Positions 1-10,947 of a stretch of DNA of 64,000 bases are shown one piece after another; within the stretch, counting starts at the first letter, position 1; each line of letters opens with the position of its first letter. This stretch comes from Tritrichomonas musculus. Lineage: Eukaryota > Parabasalia > Tritrichomonadida > Tritrichomonadidae. A program made the translations under genes and the position numbers. The notes under the pieces are model-generated. The model saw only the letters and a list, made by a program, of their open reading frames with translations, did no database searches and had not been told where the DNA came from. The DNA is taken from NCBI GenBank assembly GCA_039105265.1, contig JAPFFF010000003.1:7688001-7752000 (forward strand). Reading direction: 5' to 3'.

Positions 1-727
1 GGCATTCATTATAATAAAATGTGTGAAATTTGGTTTTAAAAAATAAAAAATGATCAATTGGAATGGAATTTGAACATTGCTAACTTTTAACTGAATTTGA
101 TCGTATTTAATTGAACCGATGCACATTTTTATTGGAGTAAATTACATATTTTAATAAATTTGATATTTTGGATTTTTCGAACTTGGAAATACGAATTTAA
201 ATTCAATTGCAGTTAGGTTTCAAACTGACTGCTGGGCTATGATCAAGCTTACTATATTCAAAATTTTGAGTTATGAATTTAAGTTTTCAATTGAAAACTA
301 TGGTGTTTTCAATAGATTATCATTTTTCACTGTATAAAATAATAAAAAAAAAATTTGAAAAAGGCTCTGAAAATTGAATGGTACGGAAATTTGCATATCA
401 GTTTACTATCCAAAGTTTTGAAACATGTTCCTGACAAAATGGAGCATTTTTTTACTTCATTTTTTTAAAGTCATGCATTACTATCCAAAGTAATCATTTG
501 GCTTTTTGAGATGTTATTTTATAACATTTTGAGGTTAAAATTGGCTTGAAAATGACCAAATTTTATAACCAAAACAAATCAATCATCATTATCAATTTAA
601 CATTTCTCATTCCTGCTTAAAAAAAAAAAAAAAAAAAACATAATAAAAATTCAAAAAAAATTTGTTGTTTAACTATCAACTATTTTAGTAGAAGAGAACG
701 CTATAAAAAAATCCGCGGTATATAAAT
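1..727. other. intergenic, no gene seen
   Basis: Very A+T-rich sequence with stops in all frames and an A-tract near 620-638. I see no coding-like stretch, RNA gene or inverted repeat. It probably holds the downstream region of the minus-strand ankyrin gene that follows. Confidence 0.6.
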
Positions 728-1618
728 TTAAATTTGCTTGAAAACTTCAAGATTTTCATATTCATTTGCTGTTTCTTTTGCTCTATCCATGTCAGAAACA
801 ATGTTTTGTAATTCTCTCAAAATTGTCAAATTTCCACCTGCTGCTGCATATTGGAGAGAACTTCTTCCTTGCCTATCCTTTGCCTGTGGGTCTGCACCAG
901 CTTCAAGGAGAAAATTGAAACAATTTTCTGCGCTACAAAAAGCTGACCATTGTAAGTAAGTTGGCGATTGTTGTGCAAGATCTGTTGCCATAAAGAAAGA
1001 AGGAGTCAAATGGCCTTTTGGATCTATGTTATTTGCTCTAAGGTAGTCAACATTATCGTTAACAATTGCATTTCCGACATCACCATAAGGAGCTTTGATT
1101 AATGATTTTACTTCTTCTTTAGACATTGACGGTAATCTTTCAAAAAATGAAGTAAAAATGTTTGAAAATCCACTTATTGCGTATGTCATATAAAAACTAT
1201 GGCATTCATGTTCAAATAAATCTCGATTTCTATCTTTGATTAATTGTGAAAATATAACAAATAAATAACGAGATTTATAGTTTCCAAAATGTTGATATTT
1301 GTCAAAAATATAATTTGTTACTTCTTCATCTGAATAAAAACCTTTTTTCCATAGATGATATGTTAATACGATACTTCCTGGATATTCTGAATCAGGATTT
1401 AGAAGAGAGGAAAGTAAATCCATTTTTATATTGTTTTCAGAGATTGCTTTTATTGCTAAATCTGCGTAGGCAATTAATGAAAATGGGCGGATCACTGAGG
1501 CTTTATTTAGGAGTGGAATTAAAGATGACATATCTTGTATTTCGGGTGCTCTTAATAAATCTGGGATAATTTGATCCGAATTTTTTGAAGATAATTGGAA
1601 GAAAAGACCTTCAAACAT
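728..1618 (-). CDS. Ankyrin-repeat protein (trichomonad DUF3447-like type)
   Basis: A 296-residue ORF opening at an ATG (complement of 1616-1618). The N-terminal two thirds is helical sequence without catalytic motifs, of the sort found before the ankyrin repeats in the large trichomonad DUF3447/ankyrin family. The last third carries one to two ankyrin repeats: a stretch with FNFLLEAGADP (about residues 232-243), then RQGRSSLQYAAAGGNLTIL (about 249-267), matching the repeat pattern G-x-T-x-L-x-x-A-x-x-x-G. Family members usually carry more repeats, so this is a short member, ending soon after the second repeat at EVFKQI. No signal peptide or membrane segment is seen, so it is probably an intracellular scaffold or binding protein. 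The partner is unknown. The ankyrin call is solid; the family name is from memory. Confidence 0.8.
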   Translation of the reverse strand: MFEGLFFQLSSKNSDQIIPDLLRAPEIQDMSSLIPLLNKASVIRPFSLIAYADLAIKAISENNIKMDLLSSLLNPDSEYPGSIVLTYHLWKKGFYSDEEVTNYIFDKYQHFGNYKSRYLFVIFSQLIKDRNRDLFEHECHSFYMTYAISGFSNIFTSFFERLPSMSKEEVKSLIKAPYGDVGNAIVNDNVDYLRANNIDPKGHLTPSFFMATDLAQQSPTYLQWSAFCSAENCFNFLLEAGADPQAKDRQGRSSLQYAAAGGNLTILRELQNIVSDMDRAKETANEYENLEVFKQI

Positions 1619-2531
1619 TTGAAATGTTTTTTTAATCTAAACACTATTCAAATTTGAGAATATTATTTACGGTTTTTATCAAAACTAAATATAAACCAAA
1701 ATAAAATCAAACTTTTTGAAAAAATTCTCTCAAAAAATATTTTTTTTTTTTTTTTTTTTCAAAAATAGGAAATGACTATACGGTAATAGCTGGACCTTAA
1801 TTGGACAATTAACAAATAGAAATCCCAACACAGTCAAAAATTTTTACAACTCTTATGTACAGTATCATACTCTCTCACCGCCAAGAATTAATGATTAGAA
1901 TAAATTATATAAAAAGTTATCTCTATTCTAAATTTTTATAAAGTGTTATAAAATTCTTATCAAAAAAAATTAAAATAAATTGAGATAAAATACTCAAATT
2001 TATTTTCTGAAGAAAATTGAATATTTACTTATATCCTTTTAGTTTTTATTTTAATTTGAATTTTGTACGATGCAAATATTTATAAAACTAATTATTATTA
2101 TTAAAATAAAATATAATTAGTATAAACAAACCAATCATTGAGTTTTACTGTAAAAATTAAGTTGTATGACCTTTATTTCAAATCATTGAAAAAAAAATCT
2201 CTTGTTGAAATAATATATATAAATTTCAATATTTTTAAAAAAATTGAATTATATAAAATTATTTCAATTTTCTTTTATTATATCTTTGGAATTAAATGTA
2301 TAAATAAATATATTAAATTAATAATAAAATATCATAAGCAATTAAAAATATAATTTTATGGTTATATTAATAATTTAAATTTTATTTAAAGATATTTTTT
2401 CAAATATATAATTTTTATATTTTTTTCAAACATAAAAATTATTATTGTTTTTATGGCCAAATATTTTACCTCACGAAATATTAAATATTAAATCAATAAA
2501 AACTTTTTAAATGGTGTTTCAAATTTAAATA
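1619..2531. other. intergenic spacer with a T-tract
   Basis: Holds the divergent upstream regions of the ankyrin gene (-) and the multi-kinase gene (+). There is a long T-tract at about 1740-1759. A 71-codon A+T-rich reading frame at 2138-2353 is Lys/Ile/Asn/Tyr-rich and looks like chance. No RNA gene seen. Confidence 0.55.
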
Positions 2532-5500
2532 ATGAAACCTAGCCTAATTCTTAAAAGGATTAATGTTTACAAAAGTTGGGAGCCAAATAGTGATCCAATT
2601 TCAATAATTTATCGACCCCAAGCAAAATATATCGAATTAGCTAGTTCCCTGGTTAAAATTTTAAATTTAAAAGATATTATGCCTCAAAATTTAGTAATTT
2701 CAGCAGCAAATCCATCAATAGAAATAATTGATTTTACAAAAACTCTTCAAGATCAAGAAATAACGCCATCTTCCAAATTATATGTAAATTTCAAATCCAA
2801 CCAAAATCCAGCTGTAGAAGAAGGTTTAAAACCATCAGAGCCGGTATCCAATACCAAGCCTGCTCATTGTACGCTCCTTACCAAGTATATTGAAAAAGAC
2901 AGTAAAAATCTCATGCCTCCAGAATATGATATTACCCAAAAAGTCATTATTTTATATGGAATTGCCGCCAGTTTTTTCTTCTATTACGAAGCAGAAAATG
3001 TCGAAGAAGACGATATCGATATTAAAGCAGAGAAATACGATATTACCACGACATCGATATATATTGACGATGACAAAATGGAACCATTCATCGATTATGA
3101 CAAAGCGAAGATAGAAAGCCAAAACCAGAACCAAAACATGAATGACAAGTATAAACAATACTTAGCGCCCGAATTACTTATCAAAAAAAGTTCAATAGAG
3201 CCAGGCCAACCTGAAGTATTCATGTTTGGCTCGTTATTTTACTCAATAATGACAAAAACGGTTGTTAAAGATAAGCAAACCGATTTTTCAACATCATCCC
3301 AAATTTTTGACGATTTGATCAAGCGTTGCCATAACAACGATCCAACGTCGCGAGTCGCTTTTTGTGACATTTTAATGATCCTTTCCAGCAAGAATTTTAT
3401 TGACAGTTTGCAGCAGTTTGACGCCGATAGGTTCAAGGAATACAAGAAGAAGGTTGTTGGCGCGGTATTCGATTCTGAGATCAGTTCACATTATGATGTC
3501 AAAAAAATCCCTGGCATCAAAATTTTTCAACGATCAGATTTTGAAATGGGAAAGTCAATTGGAAGCGGAATGAGCGGAGTCGTTTACCTTGCAACCGATA
3601 AGTCTAACGGACAAAAAGTGGCATTTAAAGAATTGAAGCTTGATAATTTCGTCGGTGAAGAAGAAATTGCGAAACAAATACATAGAAATTTCAGAGAAAT
3701 TGAAATTTTGGCAAGCACCGACCATTTTGCAATTCAAAAATTGTATGGATACATTGAAGGTGAAGAAGAGCAGAATATTGATCCGGTAATCTTGACTCCT
3801 TATGAAGCAAACGGCAGCTTGGAAAAACTTATCAAAGAACCTCCGAAAAATTTTGATTTCTCTCAAAAGTTCATCGTTATGTATGGAATTGCCGCCGGAA
3901 TGTATCACCTTCATAAGAAAAACATCATACATCGTGACATGAAGCCTGAAAACATCCTGATTAACGAAAACTTCGAACCACAAATAACCGATTTTGGACT
4001 CTCAAAAATTTCACAATCATATTCAATGTTCCAGTCCAATACAAACGCAGGCACGCCAGTTTACATGGCACCTGAACTTTTTGACAATGAAGATTCATCA
4101 TTTGTCTTGCTTGATGCTCGTCTTTCAGATGTCTATGCGTTTGGTCTTGTTCTTGTCTACCTTTTCACTGGTGAAAGACCATTCAAAGGCATTAAAATGC
4201 CTTTTACTTTAATGAGCAAAGTCTTAAAAGGTGAAAGACCAACTCTTCCTTCTGATTTTCCAAAAATGCTTCGTTTATTGATTGAAGCTTGTTGGGATGG
4301 AGATCCTTCTGAAAGACCAACTTTTGAGAACATCATACACATCATTGGAAGTCATACTTTTCTTGACAGTTTTGGTGATAATTTGAACATTGATAGGTTT
4401 CGTGAATATCAAAATAAAGTCATTAATGATGAAAGTAATTTATCATTAACTGCCTCCTTGAGTAAATCATTGAATAGCATTAAATCAAAAGTCTTGATAA
4501 ACCATGTCAAATTCCCATCAATTCCTGAAGAAAAGACAAGTTTAATTCATGACTTTAAGATTCTTTCTGTTGATGAAAATTCTAATCATTTCTTTGCAAT
4601 TAGTGAGGCTGAATTAGTTCGTAAACCTGGAAGTCGTTATCGAATCATTAAGCTTAAAGATGAATATATTGAAGAGAAAGACATTTTGTCTTGCTTTTCA
4701 TCAGTAATTGAATTGCTGTTAAAAGTTGATCATCCAGCAATAAATCCACTTTTTTCATGCACAAACTTACCTATTCATGGATTTAGTCAAATTGAATCAA
4801 TTTATGATTATTTCCCACGAGAAGTTAACAAGCCACCTGAAATAATTCTGCAATCATTTACTGATTTATCGAAGAACAAACGAAGTCTTTCAATTACTGA
4901 AAAATTCATCATTTTATACGGAATTGCAGCAGGTATGTATTACATGCACAGTAAGAACTATGTTCATCTCAATTTAAAGCCAGAAAATATTTTATTAAAT
5001 AATAAAAAAGAACCTGTTATTGATCTTGATATAACATCAAGACCTGCTGCAATTAATGAGAATTTGTTCTATCTTCTTCCTGCCTTATCATATTCTTATG
5101 TATCGCCTGAATTACTTAACTTCGATGAAGGTAAAAGTAAGAATGAAAATCCAAAATCGTCTGATGTCTATTCATTTGGTATGATTGCTTATAAAGTGAT
5201 GACTTCAATGGATCCTTATGGAACAAATCGAAGTCTTCAATCAGCTCTTTTTAAAGCAACAAGAGGGAAAAAGCCAAAAACAGAAGGAATAATTCCATCT
5301 CCATTTGATCAATTGATCAAAGATTGTTGGCAAACGAATCCACTTATACGACCTACTTTTAAAACAATTCTAGAAAGGATGAGTTCTTTAAATTTTGTTA
5401 AAAGTATCAAACATATTGAAATAAGGAAATTCCAAAATTATCAAAAGAAAGTTGTTGATAAAGAATTCATTGTTCCTCTCAGATTATTCAACTTTCGGAG

Positions 5501-8090
5501 AAGAGATGAATTTGAAATTAAAAAATTTATTGGAAGTGGAATGTGTGGTAATGTTAAATTAGCAATTGATAAAAGAAATGGTAATAAAATTGCATATAAA
5601 GAAATTCCAAGCTCACAAGAAGATTTTATTGAAAGAGAGAAAGAAATCCTTACATCAATGAATTATCCATCAATCATTAGTTTATATGGTTTAATTGAAC
5701 CAAACGAAGAAAACAAAGAAAGTGTTGTTCTTCTTCCTTATGCACCAAATGGAGATCTTGAAAAAATGCTTCAAAAAGAACTGAAAAGGAAAAATCAACT
5801 TCCAAAAGGTTGGGATTATACACAACGTTGCATTGTCCTTTATGGAATAGCAATGGGAATGTTTAAACTTCATGAAAAAAACATCATTCATAGAGATTTA
5901 AAACCACAAAATATTTTGTTGGATAATAATCTTGAACCTTGGATTACTGATTTCGAATTATCAAAATTTGTTGATCCAAATCAATCATTATTCCAATCAA
6001 TGACAGTTGGCACTCCTTATTACATGTCGCCTGAAGTATTGAATGAAAGTCAAGCTGCTGGCGATGAAGAAGAAGAAGAAGAAATAAATGAAAGAAAGAA
6101 AATCGATGAAAATGAAAAATCTAAAAAGAAGAAAGGATTTAAATATGATGGTAAACTTTCTGATGTTTATTCATTTGGTATTCTCGTTTTCTATTTAATG
6201 ACTGGAATTCAACCTTGGGCAAACATCAAGAGTCAGTTTAATTTGATCAAAAAAGTTATCGATGGAATTCGACCAACTATTCCTGACAATTTGGAACAAC
6301 CTGTTGTTGAATTGATCACAAATTGTTGGAATGCTTCACCTGATCTACGACCTACATTTAAAGAAATCGTTGACATTGTAAGTAATCCTGAATTTTACAA
6401 GAGTCCACGTCATCAATTTGACAAGAAAAGATTCTATGAATATCAAATCAAACTCGGTGACGTTGACATGATTAAATTCAGTGATGAAGAAATCAAGAAA
6501 TTCCAAGAAGAAGGAAATAATGACAATGTAGAACCAGAAGAAACAGTTCCTGATAGTCAATATGATGAAAATATCAGTCAAGTCATTCATGAAATGGCTG
6601 ACAAAGGCGATGCAGAATTCCAATACATATATGGATGCATGTTATTTGAAGGAACCGAAATTGAACAGAATTTGAAAGAAGCAGTAAGATATTACAAACT
6701 TTCATCAGATCAAGGATACACAGATGGTTCCATTGCATATGCAGGTTGTCTAAAAGAAGGAACAGGCGTTGACAAGAATGAAAAAGCTGCAATTGAAGTT
6801 CTTAAAGAAATTGTTAAAAAAACTAATGAAAAAAATTCAGATGTTTTAATTGAATTGGCCAATTTATATTGTGAAATAAGACCACGAAAATATTTACTTG
6901 CTTATGATCTTTACAAGAAGGCATTTAAGTTGGGTAATGCAGATGCTGCTGGCTACATTGGATCACTTATTGAAAAGAAGAAAATTGGCTCAATCATGAA
7001 TCAAGACGATATCTTTAAATATTACAAGAAATCATGTGATGATGGCTCTACAATTGGAATGTATCACATGGCAACACTTTATCATTATGGAATCGGCGTT
7101 GATAAAGATTTGCAAGAAGCAATTCGTCTATACAATATAACAGCGAAAGTACCAAATCAAAACCAACAAGCATCCGTTTTTTCACTCTCAATTCTGTACG
7201 AAGAAAACAATGATTACGCAAACGCATACCACTTTGTCGAATTACATCGAGAGAGTGAAATGTTCATCGGTTATGTTCGTTGTTCAGACTTCCTTCAAAG
7301 AGGCCTCGGTGTTGAGAAAGACGAACAAAAAGCAAAGGAATACATGGAAATCGCTTGTCAGCCGAAATATGCAGATGATCAACTTGCCTTGGCACTTTTG
7401 TATTCTCGTGCAAAAGGCGTCACAAAAGACAATGATCAAAGATTTAGGTGGACTTTGATTTCAGCCAACAATGGAAACAGTGTCGCACAAGCAAATCTTT
7501 CAGGATTCTATATTCACGGAACAGGTTGTGAGCCAGACATTGACAAGTCGCTGGAATGGGCAATGAAGAGTGCCGAGGCCGGAAACGACCATGGAATGTG
7601 GGCCGTTGCTCGTGCCTATCGAAAGAAGAAAGACGATAAGAAAACAAAAATTGGCGATAAAAAGAAGATCAAGAAAGACAAAGAAATTAAAGAATTCGAA
7701 GATAAAGAACTCGAATATTTAAAGAAGTCCGCTCAAGTAGGTTATGAAAAAGCTTTGACTGACTTGGGCTCGAAATACAAAGATATGAAGAATTTTAAGG
7801 AGGCTGCTCTTTGCTTCAAGGAGGCAGCTGAGGACAGGATTCCTTTGGGACTCTTTTGTTATGGCGAGTACTTGTTGACAGGCGAATACGTGCCGACGAA
7901 AGACGTCGATGCGGGAGTGAAAATGATCGAAGACGCAGCTGAAATGGGACTGCAGAAAGCGGTTGAAAAAATGATCGATATCTACTCAAATGGCCTGGAA
8001 GGAATTAAAAAAGATGATAAAAAAGCACAGAAGTATAAAGATATCCTCAAGAAAATAGATAAGCCTCGCAAGAAGAAATCTTCTGTTTAA
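2532..8090 (+). CDS. Multi-module (pseudo)kinase protein with Sel1-repeat tail
   Basis: 1852 residues from an ATG. Residues 1-100 look like a ubiquitin-like fold (inferred from a closing pattern DFTKTLQDQEI...LYVNF). Module 1 (about 125-310) keeps only C-lobe landmarks (APE-like at YLAPELL, a DVYSFG-like segment) and lacks HRD and DFG, with an acidic insert where the catalytic loop should be. Module 2 (about 337-610) looks active: GSGMSG at 344-349, Lys366, HRD at 467-469, DFG at 487-489, GTPVYMAPE. Module 3 (about 680-950) has HLN at 812-814 and DLD at 831-833, so it is a likely pseudokinase. Module 4 (about 980-1270) has GSGMCG, Lys1023, HRD at 1120-1122 but DFE at 1140-1142. From about 1350 to 1835 follow Sel1-like helical repeats, then a Lys-rich end. 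The pattern is that of TKL-like Ser/Thr kinases. Codons richer in G/C at both ends than in the middle hint at mosaic origin. Substrates are unknown. Confidence 0.88.
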   Translation: MKPSLILKRINVYKSWEPNSDPISIIYRPQAKYIELASSLVKILNLKDIMPQNLVISAANPSIEIIDFTKTLQDQEITPSSKLYVNFKSNQNPAVEEGLKPSEPVSNTKPAHCTLLTKYIEKDSKNLMPPEYDITQKVIILYGIAASFFFYYEAENVEEDDIDIKAEKYDITTTSIYIDDDKMEPFIDYDKAKIESQNQNQNMNDKYKQYLAPELLIKKSSIEPGQPEVFMFGSLFYSIMTKTVVKDKQTDFSTSSQIFDDLIKRCHNNDPTSRVAFCDILMILSSKNFIDSLQQFDADRFKEYKKKVVGAVFDSEISSHYDVKKIPGIKIFQRSDFEMGKSIGSGMSGVVYLATDKSNGQKVAFKELKLDNFVGEEEIAKQIHRNFREIEILASTDHFAIQKLYGYIEGEEEQNIDPVILTPYEANGSLEKLIKEPPKNFDFSQKFIVMYGIAAGMYHLHKKNIIHRDMKPENILINENFEPQITDFGLSKISQSYSMFQSNTNAGTPVYMAPELFDNEDSSFVLLDARLSDVYAFGLVLVYLFTGERPFKGIKMPFTLMSKVLKGERPTLPSDFPKMLRLLIEACWDGDPSERPTFENIIHIIGSHTFLDSFGDNLNIDRFREYQNKVINDESNLSLTASLSKSLNSIKSKVLINHVKFPSIPEEKTSLIHDFKILSVDENSNHFFAISEAELVRKPGSRYRIIKLKDEYIEEKDILSCFSSVIELLLKVDHPAINPLFSCTNLPIHGFSQIESIYDYFPREVNKPPEIILQSFTDLSKNKRSLSITEKFIILYGIAAGMYYMHSKNYVHLNLKPENILLNNKKEPVIDLDITSRPAAINENLFYLLPALSYSYVSPELLNFDEGKSKNENPKSSDVYSFGMIAYKVMTSMDPYGTNRSLQSALFKATRGKKPKTEGIIPSPFDQLIKDCWQTNPLIRPTFKTILERMSSLNFVKSIKHIEIRKFQNYQKKVVDKEFIVPLRLFNFRRRDEFEIKKFIGSGMCGNVKLAIDKRNGNKIAYKEIPSSQEDFIEREKEILTSMNYPSIISLYGLIEPNEENKESVVLLPYAPNGDLEKMLQKELKRKNQLPKGWDYTQRCIVLYGIAMGMFKLHEKNIIHRDLKPQNILLDNNLEPWITDFELSKFVDPNQSLFQSMTVGTPYYMSPEVLNESQAAGDEEEEEEINERKKIDENEKSKKKKGFKYDGKLSDVYSFGILVFYLMTGIQPWANIKSQFNLIKKVIDGIRPTIPDNLEQPVVELITNCWNASPDLRPTFKEIVDIVSNPEFYKSPRHQFDKKRFYEYQIKLGDVDMIKFSDEEIKKFQEEGNNDNVEPEETVPDSQYDENISQVIHEMADKGDAEFQYIYGCMLFEGTEIEQNLKEAVRYYKLSSDQGYTDGSIAYAGCLKEGTGVDKNEKAAIEVLKEIVKKTNEKNSDVLIELANLYCEIRPRKYLLAYDLYKKAFKLGNADAAGYIGSLIEKKKIGSIMNQDDIFKYYKKSCDDGSTIGMYHMATLYHYGIGVDKDLQEAIRLYNITAKVPNQNQQASVFSLSILYEENNDYANAYHFVELHRESEMFIGYVRCSDFLQRGLGVEKDEQKAKEYMEIACQPKYADDQLALALLYSRAKGVTKDNDQRFRWTLISANNGNSVAQANLSGFYIHGTGCEPDIDKSLEWAMKSAEAGNDHGMWAVARAYRKKKDDKKTKIGDKKKIKKDKEIKEFEDKELEYLKKSAQVGYEKALTDLGSKYKDMKNFKEAALCFKEAAEDRIPLGLFCYGEYLLTGEYVPTKDVDAGVKMIEDAAEMGLQKAVEKMIDIYSNGLEGIKKDDKKAQKYKDILKKIDKPRKKKSSV

Positions 8091-8235
8091 TTGTTAATAA
8101 AACTTTCAATTCAGAATGCTTTTTCTATAATTTTTTATTATTAAATGCATTTTCATATGATATAAGCATTTATTAAATTGAGTTATTTGTTTTTAATTAT
8201 ATAATCAAGTTTTGTAAAAAGTTGAATTTGTTAGG

Positions 8236-8270
<35 letters not shown>

Positions 8271-8840
8271 CAATATATTGATTTTAGAGCTCAATTTGCC
8301 CTTGGGGGATATATATTGTTCAGGAAAGTTTGTTAATCGTGATATTAACAAATCAATCCACTATTTTTCTCAAGTTTGATGAAAAAATGTGTAAGCTATC
8401 CAAGACTTTTTCCAGTTATTTTATATTTAGATAGATTTTTAATAGCTACATATAATTTACTATTTAAAAAATCAAATTCATCAAAGGTGAATTAGATAAT
8501 CGCATTTTATTTTCCATAAAAAAATAATTTGGGTAAAAAATGGTCATTTTAAATTTTTTGATTTTATAAATGGCGGAACCTCATTTTAAATAATATTCCC
8601 TATTCTTATAATATATTTTAAAGCAAAAATATTGAGTTTGATCGTTTAAAATTAATTTTCTAACCGCCGAAAATTGAATCATTCCGTTTATTAATTCAAC
8701 TTTTTGAATTCATTTTTCAAACTAAACTTTATCTTTGAAGTTATGTTCAAACAAAATATATCATTTTATTGAGCATTAAAAGAAGAAATCGAATATTACA
8801 AAATAAAAAGTTAGAAAAGATCATGTATCGAAAAAACTTA
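8091..8840. other. intergenic, long A-tract
   Basis: Downstream of the multi-kinase gene. Contains an uninterrupted A-tract of about 32 bases at about 8237-8268 and otherwise A+T-rich sequence with no coding-like frame. Confidence 0.55.
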
Positions 8841-8859
8841 AAAATAATTATTATATTAA

Positions 8860-9113
8860 CTTTTTTGGACTAACGGCAAAGTAATTATAAATATTTATGT
8901 TTTATAATGTATAATGCATATGTACAAAATCAAATAGTATTAGTAGTTTTGAAGGATATCTCTTACGAAGAGAGATCTATTAGTATGTGAAGTCAAAAAA
9001 AACTCGATGAATATTAAGTTTTTTGATTGGTTTCAATGACCAATTTAAAGATTATTAAATGGGTAAGAAAATTTATTAAAATCACCAAATAAAACCTAAA
9101 ATTCGAAGAGATT
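8860..9113 (+). repeat. Dispersed repeat: decayed 5' end of a Sel1-family gene (copy 1)
   Basis: This stretch aligns by eye with about 20900-21190: both contain a GAGAGATCT block, then GTCAAAAAAAACT(C/T)GATGAATAT, and end in AAACTTTTTGA followed by AAAGAGTGTC(C/A)CACCCAT. Conceptual plus-strand translation gives matching peptide scraps broken by stops (for example SQKKLDEY, and KLFE-x-KKRVSHP running into the Sel1 frame below). I read it as the decayed N-terminal coding part of one Sel1-family gene, present twice. Confidence 0.55.
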
Positions 9114-10071
9114 TTGAAACTTTTTGAGGTCAAAAAAAGAGTGTCCCACCCATATGAAAAATATGGAGGATATGATATTGACAAAGCATTTTATTATTTT
9201 TCTCTTGCAGCAAAACAAAACCATTTACATTCATTATTTATTCTTGGTATAATTTATGAATCCAAAAAATATATTAATAAAGCCATTTATTATTATACTG
9301 CAAATCTTTATTGTCCATATGCACAATTAAATTTAGGCTTAATATATAACTCAAATGAATATGGGAAAATGGAATACATTTCATTCTTTTATCACCAAAA
9401 AATTGATTTAGACAAGGCAATTTTGTTCATGGATTTTTGATTCACGAATGAAAATTTCTTAAAAGAGATAATATCATAATGATGCTATTCATTATTATAA
9501 AGAAGCTTCATCTTTTAATAATCAATATGCAAAAAATAACCTAGGAATTATTTACAAAAATGGATTTGGAAAAGAAATAAAAGCCAATTTAGCAAATGCA
9601 ATTGGAAATTTTAAAGAAGCAATTAATCAAAAAAATGATAAATTATCAATGTATAATTTAGCACATGCTTATATATATAATGATCAAAATGAAATTAACA
9701 TAAAAGAATGTTTTGATTTATTAATTAAATCGTCATATGAACTTCATCATTCGTTAGTTTTATTATGCTTATTGCTAGTTAAAAAATTTGGTTTCAATTT
9801 ACAAAAAACTAAAGAGGAAATTGATACAATTGCAGATTTAAAAGAATATTCATCAAAAATTTGTTCTGAAATTCTTTTTCTTGAGCTGAATGAGCAATCA
9901 AATTTTGATAATCTATATGAATACTATCGGAAAATTGATTTCATTTATAATGTTCAACTTGAAATTGTTTTGTCGAGTGAAATTTTAAACTTAGATGCAA
10001 GTAAAAATAATAAGTATCCAAAAGCCAAAAACATTTCATCAGAATTTTATAAAGGTTTTGAAATTGAATAA
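9114..10071 (+). pseudogene. Sel1-repeat protein, broken
   Basis: Two reading frames of one former gene. The first (9114-9440, ends TGA) has no ATG start and encodes Sel1-like repeats (DIDKAFYYFSLAAKQNHLHS, then KAIYYYTANLYCPYAQLNLG). After stops and a frame change at about 9441-9475 the second frame runs from about 9473 to 10071 (DAIHYYKEASSFNNQYAKNN, then KEAINQKNDK and further helices). Its C-terminus, EFYKGFEIE, matches the end of the broken Sel1 gene at 59-62.3 kb (LFYEGFELDEFK), so both derive from one family with a distinctive tail. Sel1 proteins are helical solenoid adaptors; no enzymatic part is present here. Confidence 0.75.
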
Positions 10072-10410
10072 ATAATTAAAAAGCTATTTGGTAGGGATAT
10101 TAAATATTTGATATTATTCTAATTATACAAAATTTGTTCTATGCAACAGCTTTGTTTTTAATATTATTTCATGTAAAAATGATATTTTTGTACCTTCATG
10201 ATTTAATTTATTACACAATATCCAATCATAATAATTAAATATTTAATTTTTTTTTATAAAGCTTAATTGCACTAATATTTGGTAGAGATATATTCTACTC
10301 ATGTTATCTTTTGAATTATTTTAAATAAATTTAAAAACTATAATGGAAAATGATTGTTTTTCATTTATCTGACTTGTGATATAAAAATTTTTTTTAAAAA
10401 GAAAAGGATT
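10072..10410. other. intergenic, probable promoter region of next gene
   Basis: A+T-rich with no coding-like frame. A TCATT word (Inr-like by the trichomonad TCA-Py-T/A pattern) lies about 50 bases before the ATG at 10411. The motif is short and this is weak evidence. Confidence 0.4.
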
Positions 10411-10809
10411 ATGTCTTCTTCTTTCTCTTATTCAACGCCAGTATCTCCTATATGCTCCCCACTTCAAAAGAAATTTGATGTTGAAAGAAAATATAACGAG
10501 AGAATGACTAGAATAAAGAGATTAAATCAAGAATGTCAATATCGACGAAAACTTCTTGAAAACTCATTCAAAGAAGCATTAGAACATGAACAAAAACAAT
10601 CAGATTCTATAAAGTCTGGCGAAGCAAATAACAAGCAACAATCCCCTGATAATACAGAAATTGATACAAATAATGAAAATGATGAAAAAGAAAATGATGA
10701 AATAGAAAATGATGAAATAGAAAAAGGAAAAGATATTGATAATGAAAAAGATAATAATGAAAATGAAGATAATGAAAATGACGATAATAATAACGAAGAT
10801 TCAGCATAA
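10411..10809 (+). CDS. Small coiled-coil protein with acidic tail, unknown function
   Basis: 132 residues from the ATG at 10411. An upstream in-frame ATG at 10354 would add a Phe/Lys/Ile-rich leader that reads like non-coding sequence, so I prefer the internal start, which opens MSSSFSYSTPVSP. Residues about 20-65 are a charged, probably coiled-coil helix (ERKYNERMTRIKRLNQE, then YRRKLLENSFKEALEHE). Residues about 85-132 are low-complexity Asp/Glu/Asn repeats (NENDEKEND type). The acidic tail resembles tails on other repeat proteins in this window and probably grows by replication slippage. I do not recognise a family. Confidence 0.6.
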   Translation: MSSSFSYSTPVSPICSPLQKKFDVERKYNERMTRIKRLNQECQYRRKLLENSFKEALEHEQKQSDSIKSGEANNKQQSPDNTEIDTNNENDEKENDEIENDEIEKGKDIDNEKDNNENEDNENDDNNNEDSA

Positions 10810-10947
10810 TGCAATAGCTATTATAATTGTTTCAAAAAAGTATGAACTTAATAAAACTCATCTACAAAGCAGATCAATATTTTTTTGTATGTTTTTTTTT
10901 TTTCTGTTCTTAGTAAAAGTTTTCTAAAACTCATATGGCAGAATTAA

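Noticed and set aside
2138-2353. 71-codon plus-strand ORF before the multi-kinase gene
   Set aside because: Only Lys, Ile, Asn, Phe and Tyr-rich sequence as expected from A+T-rich DNA; no conserved pattern.
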